64,000 bases of DNA. Origin: Pseudomonas huaxiensis (GTDB taxonomy: Bacteria; Pseudomonadota; Gammaproteobacteria; Pseudomonadales; Pseudomonadaceae). The position numbers and the translations under genes are program-made. The notes under the pieces were generated by a model. The model was not told the origin of the DNA, made no database searches, and saw nothing but the letters and a program-made list of their open reading frames with translations. Shown here one piece after another: positions 1 to 8,708 of this stretch. The first letter of the stretch is position 1; every line of letters begins with the position of its first letter. The stretch lies in NCBI RefSeq assembly GCF_003231275.1, contig NZ_QKVL01000017.1:61243-125242 (forward strand), read 5' to 3'.

Positions 1-3000
1 TTTCGCCGTTGTCCAGGGTCACTTCCAGGCGCGGCGAGCCGTTGCTGGTATTGAGCAGGACCGCCTCATCCAGGTGCACGGTGAAGTCCAGATTCTGCCC
101 GGCCACATAGCTGCCGCCAGCCGGGACATCAACGCTGGTGACACTCGGCGCCACGCGGTCGACGGTGTAGGTCGCCCCGGTCAGGCCACCGGTGATCGCG
201 TTGTTCGCGCCATCGACGATGCCGGTGCCGCTGCCCTTGAGGTTCAGACCCAGGCTGCCGACACCGCTCAGGTTGTCCACCACGACAGTCCAGGTACGGC
301 CATTGACCTGGGTAGCACTGGCGATCGTGCCGCTGGCCGTTCCGCCGAGGGCCAGGGCGAAATCGCTGGCGTCCACACCGCCGACGTCTTCATCGAAGGT
401 GACGGTGAAGCTGACCGAACCGCTATTGGTCGGAGAAGCATCGACAGTAACGATGCCAGTGGCCGACGGCGCGGCAGTATCCACCACCACACCGACGGTG
501 CTGCCCAGGCCGTTCAGCGTCAGGTTCAGGTTGTTGCCGGCCAGGTCGGTGAGCGGCTCACCGCGCAGGTCGATGCCGTTGACCGCGATGCCGTCGCCGT
601 CGTTGTGACCGGCCAGCACGGTGTACTGGAACACCAACGCGTCGCTGCCACTGCCGGAGACATAGGTGGCGTAACGAGTCACGCCGCCCACATCCAGCAC
701 CAGCCGCGGCGGCAGTCCGCCGGTCTGCAGTGCTTCGCTGGCATTGACGGTGAAGGTCAGCACGGCGCCGGCCTTGTAGTTGCCATCGGGCGGCGTGGTG
801 ACGCTGACCACGGTCGGCGCCACGCCGTCGACATTGACGTTACCAGTACCGGCGACGCCGTTCAGGGCGACCACCGTATCGTTACCGGCACCATCGCGAA
901 TGCTGCCGCCGTTGGGCTGCACGGAACTGCCCAGGGTGATGCCGTTGCTGTCCAGTTGACCGCTGGCGACGGTCAGGCGGAACACCAGGGCGCTGCCACC
1001 GGAGCCGGAGACGTAGTCGGCATAGACCGTGCCGCCGGTGTCGAGGGTCACTTCGATGCGCGGGGTGCCACCCACGGTGCTGACCAACACGTTTTCACTG
1101 AAGTTGACCGTGAAATCGAGGTTCTGCCCGGTGATGTAGGTGCCGTCTGGCGGTGCGGTGACGCTGCTGATAGTCGGTACCACGCCATCGATGACAATGG
1201 CCTTTTGACCCGCGATGGAGTTGGCCCCACCCAGCGTTGGCAGGGTCAGCAACGCGTCGTCGCTAGCGGCGCTCTTGAGGGTCGCACCGTTGAGTTGCAG
1301 CGCGCCGGTGCTGTGGTAATCCAGGTCGGCACTGACATCACCGGCCTGCACGGTGTAGCTGAAGATCAGGCTGTTGGTGCCCGAGCCGCTGACGTAGGTG
1401 GCGAAGCGGTCGATCGCTCCGGTTTCCAGCAACAGGGTCGGCACGCCGCCGGCGACGGTCACGTTCATGTCGAACGTGATCGCGACGTTGACGGTCTCGC
1501 CCACTTTGTAAGCACGGTTGCCTTCCAGAATGCTGACATTGGTCACGCCCGGGTTCAGCGGCTGCACCGTGATATTGAAGCTGTCGGTGTCGGTCAGCAC
1601 CCCGCCGCTGCCAGTGGCGCCTTGGTCGTTGCTGATGATGGTGAAGCTCGCCGGGCCGTTGTAGCCAGGTGTCGGTGTGAACTTCATGCCGTTCAGCGCG
1701 GCATTGATCTGCGCCAGGGAGCCCTCGAACTCCAGGGTGGCGGTGCCCGGAACGTTGCCGTTGTGGAAGGCCAGGCCGTTGGTAGTGGCCAGGGTGATCA
1801 GGCCGTTGGTGGCGGTCAGGGTGACGATCAGCGGCGAGCCGTCGGCATCTACATCGCTGATGCTGATCAGGTTGCCGTTGGCGGTGTTGAAGGTCAGTAC
1901 CGCGTCCTGCTTGACGGTCTGATCGCCCGGCACTGCGTTGACCGGTGCGTCGTTCACCGGAATGACGTTGATGATCACCATCTTGGTATCGGTCAGCGCG
2001 CCGCCACCGGTATTGCCATTGTCGTTGATCGTTACCGACAGCAACACGCTGGCGGTGCTGTCGAGGGCGGTCTTGTACTTCACGCTGGCCGCGGCGATGA
2101 AGGCGTTGATATCGCTCAGGCTGCCGGACAGTGTCAGCGTGGCGGTGCCCGAATCCGTCACCGTGACGCCGTTGCCGGAGAGCGCGGTGAGGGTTCCGCC
2201 GGTCACCGAGAAGGTCGCGGTGACCGACGCGCTGCCGGCATCCACGTCACTGAAGCTGATGCCCGTCACGGAAGCGGCCAGATCTTCGGTGACGGCGATG
2301 CTCACCGGCACGGTGGCCACCGGCGCATCGTTCACCGGGGTGACCGCGAGGGTCATGATCTTGGTGTCGGTGCCGGCACTGCCGGTGTCGACCAGGATCG
2401 TCAGGGTCGCATCGGCGGTGGCGTTGGCCGCCGTGGTGTAGGTTAGGCGATTGTTGGCGATGAAGGCATTGACGGCCGCGATGGTACCGCTCACGTTCAT
2501 GGTGGTGGCGTTGCCGCCCACGACCACGCCAGCGCCGCTGGTGGCGGAAAGGGTGCCGGAAGTGACGCTCAGGGTCATGTAGATGTTGACGGAGTCCGGA
2601 TCGCTGATGCTGATCTGGTTGATCACCGAGGCAGCGTCCTCGACCACCTGGGTGCTTGCCGGTGCACTGATCACCGGAGCGTCATCCACGCCCGTAATGA
2701 TGATGTCACGGGTAACGACCGCAGAGTCCAGGCTACCGTCGTTGACCTGGAACTGCACAGTGCGAGTCTGGGGCGTGGGCGAATCCGACAGGTTGGTGAA
2801 GGTCACCGCCCGCAATGCCGCCTGGAACTGCGCCAGGCTCGCCTGGTTGCCGGCGGAAGTCAGGGTCAGGGTCCCGTTGACGGCGTCCCACGTCCCGATG
2901 ATATTGCCCATGGTCGCCGGGCTGGAAACCAGCTCCAGGTAATCGTTGCCGTTGCTGTAGTTGTACAAGATGTGCACGGTCGCCGAGGCGATGTACGGAC

Positions 3001-6000
3001 CGTCGGCATCACTGATGGTCACGGCGTTATCGATGACCACCGGGATCGACGGTGTGTTGTTGCCCTCGGTCCAGGTCAGGTTGCCGCCACTGCCGGTGAG
3101 GGTCGGCGCATCGTTGACCGCCGTCACGGTGATGCTGGCGGTGTCCTGTCCGATGGAGAAGGGTGTGGTGCCACCGGCGACGGAGGTATCGTACTTGACG
3201 CCCTGCAGTCCGATGGTGATACCGGTCTGGTCCCAGGCGCGGAACGTGAAGTCGGCGGTGGTGCCGTTGAGGCCATCCGGTACGAAGCGCACACGGTCGT
3301 TGGAGCGCAGCAGCAGCGCCGAGTTGACGGTGACGCTGCCGATGGTGCTCCATGAGGTGCCGCCGTCGGTGCTGAACTGCCAGTTGCCATTGCCTCTGTT
3401 CAGGCCGGTGATGGCGATACCCTTGACCGCAACCGTATCGACATCGGTGTAGTTAGTGGAGTACAGCGAGCTGACCAGCACGCCGATGCTGTTGGTCTGG
3501 CCATCGCTCAGGCCAGGCAAGGTCGGCGACACACTCGTCAGCACCGGCGCATCGTTGAGCGAGGTCACTATCTGGTTGACGACCGCAGTGGCCGTGGAGA
3601 AGGCCGTTGTCCCTCCGTTGCTGGTGGTATCGTAAACGCCGGGAACACCGTTGACGGAAGCGGTACCACTGGTCTGGTCCCAGCCACGGAAGTTGAGGCT
3701 GGCCGTCTCGCCGTTGGCGCCATTGGGGACATAGCGGAAGTAGGTGGTGGAAGCGAGCAACAGCGCGCTGGTATTGGAGACGGCACCGAAGTCAGTCCAG
3801 TTGGCGTTGTCAGTCGAGTACTGCCAGGTGCCGTTGCCGGACTTGCCATACACCGCGATACCGCGCAAGGCGCCGGTGTCAGGGTCCACCATGGTGTAGT
3901 TGGTCAGCAGGGTCGAGACCCGTACGCCAGCGCTGGTGGTGTCCTCGTTGATGCTTGTGAGGTTGTACGGCGCGCCGGAGAGGACCGGTGCATCGTTGAC
4001 GCCGACCACTGCCACCGTGCTGAAGATGCCGATGGATGCGGTAGGCGAGCCGCCATTGGCCGACCCGCCGGTGTCGCTCACGGTGCTCAGGGTTACCACC
4101 CGGTTGCTGACGTTCGGGCTTTCGCTGTCGTTGCGGTAGGCCATGGTGTTGAGGATGGTCTGCGCCGTCGCGGAGTCCAGGCCGCTGCCGCTGGTGAGCG
4201 TGACGCTGGCAGTGCCGCTGGTTACCGAGACCGTGACCACTATGCCGTTGTTGGTGGTGACCACGTTGGTGCCATTGACCAGGGTCACGTCGCTGCCGTC
4301 GATCACCAGCTTCTCGGCGGCGCCGTTGAACACGGTGGTGACGGTGAAGGCCATCTCGGTGATTTTCTGGCCGGACTCGACGGTATTGATCGTCGCGCCG
4401 TTGAACAGTTGCACCGCCGAGGTGTTCTCGGTGTAGGTCGGGTTGGTGGCGGTGACGTTGACCACCGGCGCGTCGTTGACCGACTGGACGGTAAGGGCAA
4501 CCACACTGACCGCGCTGGAACCGCCAGCGCCGTCATCCATGCTGATCGACACGCTGCGCGAGGCGGTCGATGGCTCGACGGTGTTGGAGTTGCGGTACGC
4601 CAGGTTCTGCACCAGGGCCGCGACAGTGGTCGCGTTGGCGTTGACGCTGAAGGTAATCACCAGCGGGTCGCCGTTGCTGCCGCCAGTGAAGGTGCCAACC
4701 ACCAGGCCGTTGTACATGACCGAGGTGCCGGAAATGGCAATCTGGTTGGCACCGGCCCCCTCGTTGCGAATGAACAGCACGTCTTCGCCATTGACGCGAC
4801 CGGTGGTGATCTGTGCGGTCAGCTTGCCACCGTCGAAGTTGGCCGAGTCGGCATCGCTGACCGTAGCGTTACTGGAGGCGTCGAGCAGTACATAGGCGCT
4901 GTCCTCGACGTAGGTGACAGCGTCGCCATTGAGGTTGGCGATCACCGGCGGCTGGATCGTCGCCGTGGTGAAATTCAGCGCGGTGTTGTTGGTGATGCCT
5001 TTGTAGGCCTTGCCGTCGGCATTGAGGAAGGCCGTTGGGGAAATGCGCACGGCGTACTGGGTCGTCTGGTCCAGGTTGCTCGACGGGTTGATGACCCAGG
5101 TGGTGCCGGAGCCGCTGACTTCGACGCTGTTCGCCGCGATGGTGATGACCTGGCCGTCGCTGACGCGGACGATCTGGATGGTGCCGGTGCCCGGGGTCAC
5201 ACTTTCGCTGAAGGTGAGCACGATATTGGCGGCCGGCGAGACGCTCAGGCTGTCGTCGGCAGGAGTGGCGCTGACCAGTCTTGGCGTGCTACCGCTCTGG
5301 TAATACACGTTGCCGGCGGTGCCAGCGACGCTGGTGTACAGGTCGATGTCGCCATCGCCGTCGAAATCGCCGGCCCGGTAGTTCTGGCTGCCCATGCTGG
5401 TCAGGGTGACGCCGGCGAATGGCGAAGCGCTCTGGGCCATGTCGGTGAAGATCAGGCTGCCGTCGTTGCGGGCGTATCGCCAGTCGGCAGTGGTGCTGCC
5501 GTTCTGGTAGAGGATGTCGGCATCGCCGTCGCCGTCGAAGTCGGCGACGATCGCCCGGCTGGCGAACACGGGCGCGATGGCGATGGTGGACGAGGTAAAG
5601 GTGCCGTTGTTGTTGATGAACAACGTGGTGGCGGCAGCGTTGGCAAAATAGATGATGTCCTGGTCGCCATCGCCATCCAGGTCGGCAACCCGGAAGTTAT
5701 AGAGCGAATAGCTCGGGATGGTCACGTTCTTGAATGGCGACAGGTTGTAGGCCACCTCGACAAAGGTGCCATTGCCGTTGTTCTGCATGTAGCGCCAGGG
5801 GTCGGAAGCCGTTGGCTGGTAGAGGAAATCGGCGACACCATCGTTATTGAAGTCGCCGGCGATGATGCGCACGCCGCTGGACGGGCCGGGAGTGACCGAA
5901 ACCGTCTCGCGGGAGAATATCCCGGCATTGTTGCGATACAGATAAACGGCCGGGCCGCCAGTGGTGACGGCGGCCAGGATATCCATGTCGCCGTCGCCAT

Positions 6001-7006
6001 CGAAGTCGGCCACGTGGTAGTTGGTCGCGGCGGTCGGTGCATCGACCAGGGCGACGTTGGCAAATGGCGAGGACGCCTGGTCGACAACGCTGAAGGTGCC
6101 GTTGGCATTGCCGTAGGCGAACGACCAGGCAGTACCGGTGGCCCCCGGCTGGAACAGGATGTCGTCGCGGCCATCGTTGTTGAAGTCGCCGACCACGATC
6201 TTGGCAATGTTGCCACTGGTCAAGGTTGGCGAACTGGCGCTGGCGCCACCGGCGTAGTTGCTGACCAGCACGGCGTCATAGCCGGCCAGTTGGGCACCCA
6301 GGGCAGTGGTTTCGATCGCCCCGCTGCTGCGCTCCAGGGTCCAGTTGCCACCGAGCGAAGCCGCGCCGGTATCGTCCACCGACGCAGCCACATCGGCACC
6401 GGTGATCGAGGCCACGGCGTCGATGAATGCCTGGCCTTTTTCGCCGTCGCCGACCCGGCAACCGTAGAGCATCAGATCACCGTCAGCCTTGAGCGCCGAG
6501 CCGATACTTTCCAGTGCCGCGCGATGCTCGGCGAGGTTGTTGCTGGCCAGCCAGAAGTTGCCGATCTGCACCATGCCATCGGAGCCGTGGGACAACAGGT
6601 GGATGGCGTCGAGCCCTTCCCGGCCCTGCAGGTAGTCGGCCATCTGCTGCAGGCCGTCCTTGCTCGGATCGAGAATGACCACTTCGGCGTTGCCCGACAG
6701 CCCGCCAAGCAATTTCGTGAGGTCATTGACCTGGCCGTCGACAAACACCACTTCACTGCGCTGCGCCTGCTGTGCGCCACTGGCGGTGCTGGCGGAGGCT
6801 GCCGGGGTCTGGCTGGCCTCATTGCTGGAGGTGCTGTCCTTGGCCGCGTCGACTGTCGTCTGGCTCGCGGCATCCTGGGCGACCACGCCCACGGACGCAT
6901 CGAACATGATCCGCGGTTCCAGGGCCATCAACAGCGGGGCCTGGCCGGAATCACTGGACGGTGGCTGCTGGACGGACTTGCGCGAGAATCGTTCGATGAA
7001 TTTCAT
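1..7006 (-). CDS. Giant DUF4347/FG-GAP/Ig-repeat surface protein (3' end beyond window)
   Basis: A single minus-strand frame stays open from ATG 7006 to the left edge, giving at least 2335 residues with no stop seen. The start has a strong GGAGGTG ribosome site. The N-terminus holds ALEPRIMFDASV, a leader motif seen in very large secreted bacterial proteins, then an Ala/Ser/Thr-rich linker. A DUF4347 domain follows (about residues 80-245, with HLLSHGSDG and GCRVGDGE). Next come six FG-GAP/VCBS calcium-loop repeats (about 260-570, for example DFDGDGDMDI and DLDGDGDQDI), an SbsA-type Ig domain (about 570-690), and then many cadherin/Ig-like repeats ending in PVNDAPV or similar to the edge. Proteins of this build are secreted or surface adhesins. 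The C-terminus, where a type I secretion signal would lie, is not visible. Long open frames on the opposite strand are shadows of the GC-rich repeats. Confidence 0.9.
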   Translation of the reverse strand, partial: MKFIERFSRKSVQQPPSSDSGQAPLLMALEPRIMFDASVGVVAQDAASQTTVDAAKDSTSSNEASQTPAASASTASGAQQAQRSEVVFVDGQVNDLTKLLGGLSGNAEVVILDPSKDGLQQMADYLQGREGLDAIHLLSHGSDGMVQIGNFWLASNNLAEHRAALESIGSALKADGDLMLYGCRVGDGEKGQAFIDAVASITGADVAASVDDTGAASLGGNWTLERSSGAIETTALGAQLAGYDAVLVSNYAGGASASSPTLTSGNIAKIVVGDFNNDGRDDILFQPGATGTAWSFAYGNANGTFSVVDQASSPFANVALVDAPTAATNYHVADFDGDGDMDILAAVTTGGPAVYLYRNNAGIFSRETVSVTPGPSSGVRIIAGDFNNDGVADFLYQPTASDPWRYMQNNGNGTFVEVAYNLSPFKNVTIPSYSLYNFRVADLDGDGDQDIIYFANAAATTLFINNNGTFTSSTIAIAPVFASRAIVADFDGDGDADILYQNGSTTADWRYARNDGSLIFTDMAQSASPFAGVTLTSMGSQNYRAGDFDGDGDIDLYTSVAGTAGNVYYQSGSTPRLVSATPADDSLSVSPAANIVLTFSESVTPGTGTIQIVRVSDGQVITIAANSVEVSGSGTTWVINPSSNLDQTTQYAVRISPTAFLNADGKAYKGITNNTALNFTTATIQPPVIANLNGDAVTYVEDSAYVLLDASSNATVSDADSANFDGGKLTAQITTGRVNGEDVLFIRNEGAGANQIAISGTSVMYNGLVVGTFTGGSNGDPLVITFSVNANATTVAALVQNLAYRNSNTVEPSTASRSVSISMDDGAGGSSAVSVVALTVQSVNDAPVVNVTATNPTYTENTSAVQLFNGATINTVESGQKITEMAFTVTTVFNGAAEKLVIDGSDVTLVNGTNVVTTNNGIVVTVSVTSGTASVTLTSGSGLDSATAQTILNTMAYRNDSESPNVSNRVVTLSTVSDTGGSANGGSPTASIGIFSTVAVVGVNDAPVLSGAPYNLTSINEDTTSAGVRVSTLLTNYTMVDPDTGALRGIAVYGKSGNGTWQYSTDNANWTDFGAVSNTSALLLASTTYFRYVPNGANGETASLNFRGWDQTSGTASVNGVPGVYDTTSNGGTTAFSTATAVVNQIVTSLNDAPVLTSVSPTLPGLSDGQTNSIGVLVSSLYSTNYTDVDTVAVKGIAITGLNRGNGNWQFSTDGGTSWSTIGSVTVNSALLLRSNDRVRFVPDGLNGTTADFTFRAWDQTGITIGLQGVKYDTSVAGGTTPFSIGQDTASITVTAVNDAPTLTGSGGNLTWTEGNNTPSIPVVIDNAVTISDADGPYIASATVHILYNYSNGNDYLELVSSPATMGNIIGTWDAVNGTLTLTSAGNQASLAQFQAALRAVTFTNLSDSPTPQTRTVQFQVNDGSLDSAVVTRDIIITGVDDAPVISAPASTQVVEDAASVINQISISDPDSVNIYMTLSVTSGTLSATSGAGVVVGGNATTMNVSGTIAAVNAFIANNRLTYTTAANATADATLTILVDTGSAGTDTKIMTLAVTPVNDAPVATVPVSIAVTEDLAASVTGISFSDVDAGSASVTATFSVTGGTLTALSGNGVTVTDSGTATLTLSGSLSDINAFIAAASVKYKTALDSTASVLLSVTINDNGNTGGGALTDTKMVIINVIPVNDAPVNAVPGDQTVKQDAVLTFNTANGNLISISDVDADGSPLIVTLTATNGLITLATTNGLAFHNGNVPGTATLEFEGSLAQINAALNGMKFTPTPGYNGPASFTIISNDQGATGSGGVLTDTDSFNITVQPLNPGVTNVSILEGNRAYKVGETVNVAITFDMNVTVAGGVPTLLLETGAIDRFATYVSGSGTNSLIFSYTVQAGDVSADLDYHSTGALQLNGATLKSAASDDALLTLPTLGGANSIAGQKAIVIDGVVPTISSVTAPPDGTYITGQNLDFTVNFSENVLVSTVGGTPRIEVTLDTGGTVYADYVSGSGGSALVFRLTVASGQLDSNGITLGSSVQPNGGSIRDGAGNDTVVALNGVAGTGNVNVDGVAPTVVSVTTPPDGNYKAGAVLTFTVNASEALQTGGLPPRLVLDVGGVTRYATYVSGSGSDALVFQYTVLAGHNDGDGIAVNGIDLRGEPLTDLAGNNLNLTLNGLGSTVGVVVDTAAPSATGIVTVDASPTNSGSVSFTVTFDEDVGGVDASDFALALGGTASGTIASATQVNGRTWTVVVDNLSGVGSLGLNLKGSGTGIVDGANNAITGGLTGATYTVDRVAPSVTSVDVPAGGSYVAGQNLDFTVHLDEAVLLNTSNGSPRLEVTLDNGE

Positions 7007-7055
7007 GCTGCACCTCCTGGAGTGCCGTCGCATCGCCGTTTCCTGCGATGCGCTC

Positions 7056-7085
7056 AAAAAAGTGGCGGTGCCCGAGGGCACCGCC
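7056..7085 (-). terminator. Rho-independent terminator after the tail-collar gene
   Basis: On the minus strand a perfect 10-bp stem, GGCGGTGCCC with GGGCACCGCC, is followed two bases later by a run of six T. It lies 12 bp after the stop of the tail-collar gene and 50 bp before the giant gene. The two genes are therefore probably separate transcripts, or the read-through is attenuated. Confidence 0.85.
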
Positions 7086-7096
7086 GGTTACTGCTA

Positions 7097-7708
7097 TCAG
7101 TTGCGGGTCGGGAAAATGCCTTGCAGCGCAACGATGAAGTTGACTGCGGTGTACGGGTTCATCAGCGAGAACGCCTGGCTGCCGCCGGTGGTGCCAGCGG
7201 TGACGGTACCGGTGACCGCAACATTGGTCTGGCCCAGGTTGATCCGCGGGATCGGGGTGCCGTCCGGATTGTTCGGCACGTGGAAAAGATTGAGGTTGTT
7301 GCCGTTGCCGTCGTTGGGCAGGGCCAGGTAGGCGCCCGCGGTCGGCGTCGCCAGGTTGGCCTCGACATTCAGCACCACTTCGGTGTCGATACCCGAGAGC
7401 GCAACAGTCATCGGGTGGGTGTGAATCGGCATGTTGGCGGTTGACTGGGTAAAGACCGCGGCACCGGCCTTGGAACCAATCGGATACTGCGGCAGCCCGG
7501 CGCCGGCGCCGTAGCCAATCGGCATGCGGCCCTGGAAGTCCGGCAGACCGATAGTGGTCTGCCCGTCACCGCCGTAGTAGGTACCGAACAGCGCAAACAG
7601 CGCCTGGTACTGGTTCAGCGGAACGACTTGCCCTTGGCACAACGCCCAGCCATAAGGGTTGAAGTTGAAACCCACCATACGGATTTCACCGAGAAACGGA
7701 TCAGCCAT
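7097..7708 (-). CDS. Phage tail collar domain protein (microcystin-dependent-protein family)
   Basis: This 203-residue protein opens with GEIRMVGFNFNPYGWALCQG and continues with GRMPIGYGAGAG and a THPM segment, the hallmarks of the tail-collar (PF07484) family also called microcystin-dependent proteins. In free-living bacteria such proteins occur outside prophages, often in sets, and their role is unsettled; phage tail fibre tips are the only well-understood members. No signal peptide is evident. No other tail, capsid or lysis genes are nearby, so this is not prophage debris. It is followed by a strong terminator and preceded within 45 bp by a small gene on the same strand. Confidence 0.85.
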   Translation of the reverse strand: MADPFLGEIRMVGFNFNPYGWALCQGQVVPLNQYQALFALFGTYYGGDGQTTIGLPDFQGRMPIGYGAGAGLPQYPIGSKAGAAVFTQSTANMPIHTHPMTVALSGIDTEVVLNVEANLATPTAGAYLALPNDGNGNNLNLFHVPNNPDGTPIPRINLGQTNVAVTGTVTAGTTGGSQAFSLMNPYTAVNFIVALQGIFPTRN

Positions 7709-7751
7709 CAGACACTTCCTTACGTTGACTTGCGTGGTTGGAATTCTTCAC

Positions 7752-8093
7752 TCACGTTGCTGCTGCAACCGCCTCGCGCCGACTGTGAATCACGGCCTCC
7801 AGGACATGACGGCCATCGGGCTCGGGGGCCACCGGCGTCATCAACAACACCCAGGGCTTGGTGCGCCCCGGGCCGAACAGGTTGAACACCGCCTGCGGCA
7901 ACTCCACGCCCTCGGGCAGGGCCAGAAGCAGCGAATAACTGTCGTAGTCTTTGTTCATCGCCACCCCTTCGCGGACATCGAGCAGCGAGACCTTCAAGCC
8001 GCGATCGGCGGAAATTTGCAGGACGAAGCCGTCGGGATCGACTTCGCGAAGGTCTTCGCGACTGGGTATGGCGTACACGGACGAATCAGTCAT
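7752..8093 (-). CDS. Small conserved protein of unknown function, tail-collar neighbour
   Basis: The 113-residue product starts MTDSSVYAIPSREDLREV and has no signal peptide, membrane segment or cysteine pair. It overlaps the upstream GNAT gene by 4 bp (ATGA), so the two are translationally coupled, and it ends 43 bp before the tail-collar gene. The hydrophobic centre (DSYSLLLALPEGVELPQAVFNL, then PWVLLMTPV) looks like a small beta-rich fold. Similar small proteins (DUF6916-like) accompany tail-collar proteins in other bacteria, but I assign that from memory and not from a search. The function is unknown. Confidence 0.7.
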   Translation of the reverse strand: MTDSSVYAIPSREDLREVDPDGFVLQISADRGLKVSLLDVREGVAMNKDYDSYSLLLALPEGVELPQAVFNLFGPGRTKPWVLLMTPVAPEPDGRHVLEAVIHSRREAVAAAT

Positions 8094-8593
8094 GAAACTT
8101 TCCTGTTATCGGTTCGGGCATCGCGACGCAGTTTCAGATAAACGCCGGAATCGCCGCACTGATGAAAATCCATGCGCGCGTAGAGACGCTGCGCCGGGTT
8201 GTAGTTCTCGACGAAGAGTTCCACTTTCAGCCCCAACTCGTCTGCACGCTGCAACTGCGCTTCGATCAACGCAGTGCCGATGCCCCGCCCCTGGTATTCG
8301 GGCAGCAGGACGATGTCGACCAGATTGAGGGTGCTCGGCCCCCAGAACAGGTAGAGCCGGCCAACAGGCACGCCCTCGTGTTCGATGATCCAGAATTCGG
8401 CATCGTGATAGTGGGTCTGGTAGTAGGCGTGCTGGGTGTGAAACTGCTGGCTGAGGAATGTTGCGATCTGCTCGGCAGGCCAGCCACTGCGTGACATTTC
8501 AACCGCGCGCGAGCCAGCGTACAAACCTTCGATGAAGGCCATGTCATCTGAATGCAAGGCACGCAACGTCACAGCGGACTTCGATGTCATCAA
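8090..8593 (-). CDS. GNAT-family N-acetyltransferase
   Basis: The 167-residue protein carries the acetyl-CoA pyrophosphate-binding loop of GNAT enzymes in LPEYQGRGIGTALI, followed by the usual C-terminal ENYNPAQRLYARMDF segment (N-x-A-x-x-L-Y-x-x-x-G/D-F). It should transfer an acetyl group from acetyl-CoA to an amine in the cytoplasm; the substrate cannot be read. It heads a three-gene minus-strand unit with the small unknown protein (4-bp overlap) and the tail-collar gene. That raises the possibility that it modifies the N-terminus or a lysine of one of them. Confidence 0.88.
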   Translation of the reverse strand: MMTSKSAVTLRALHSDDMAFIEGLYAGSRAVEMSRSGWPAEQIATFLSQQFHTQHAYYQTHYHDAEFWIIEHEGVPVGRLYLFWGPSTLNLVDIVLLPEYQGRGIGTALIEAQLQRADELGLKVELFVENYNPAQRLYARMDFHQCGDSGVYLKLRRDARTDNRKVS

Positions 8594-8708
8594 AGCAACT
8601 TCCTTGTTTCCAATACTTGGAGAGCAAACTAATTATGTGACGGGCGTCACACTTTCCGACCATGGCGAATTGACAGCAGATTACTCCAACTGTCTTACAA
8701 TCGCACTA

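Noticed and set aside
74..2446. Long plus-strand frame of 790 codons
   Set aside because: It is the complement of the repeat-rich giant gene on the minus strand, has no ribosome site and gives low-complexity translation.
4409..7444. Plus-strand frame of 1011 codons
   Set aside because: Antisense to the DUF4347/FG-GAP region and the tail-collar gene; the composition (Gly/Val/Asp/Arg-rich) is a GC shadow.
7097..7708. Prophage remnant
   Set aside because: Only a tail-collar domain is present; no capsid, portal, tail, lysis or integrase genes adjoin it.
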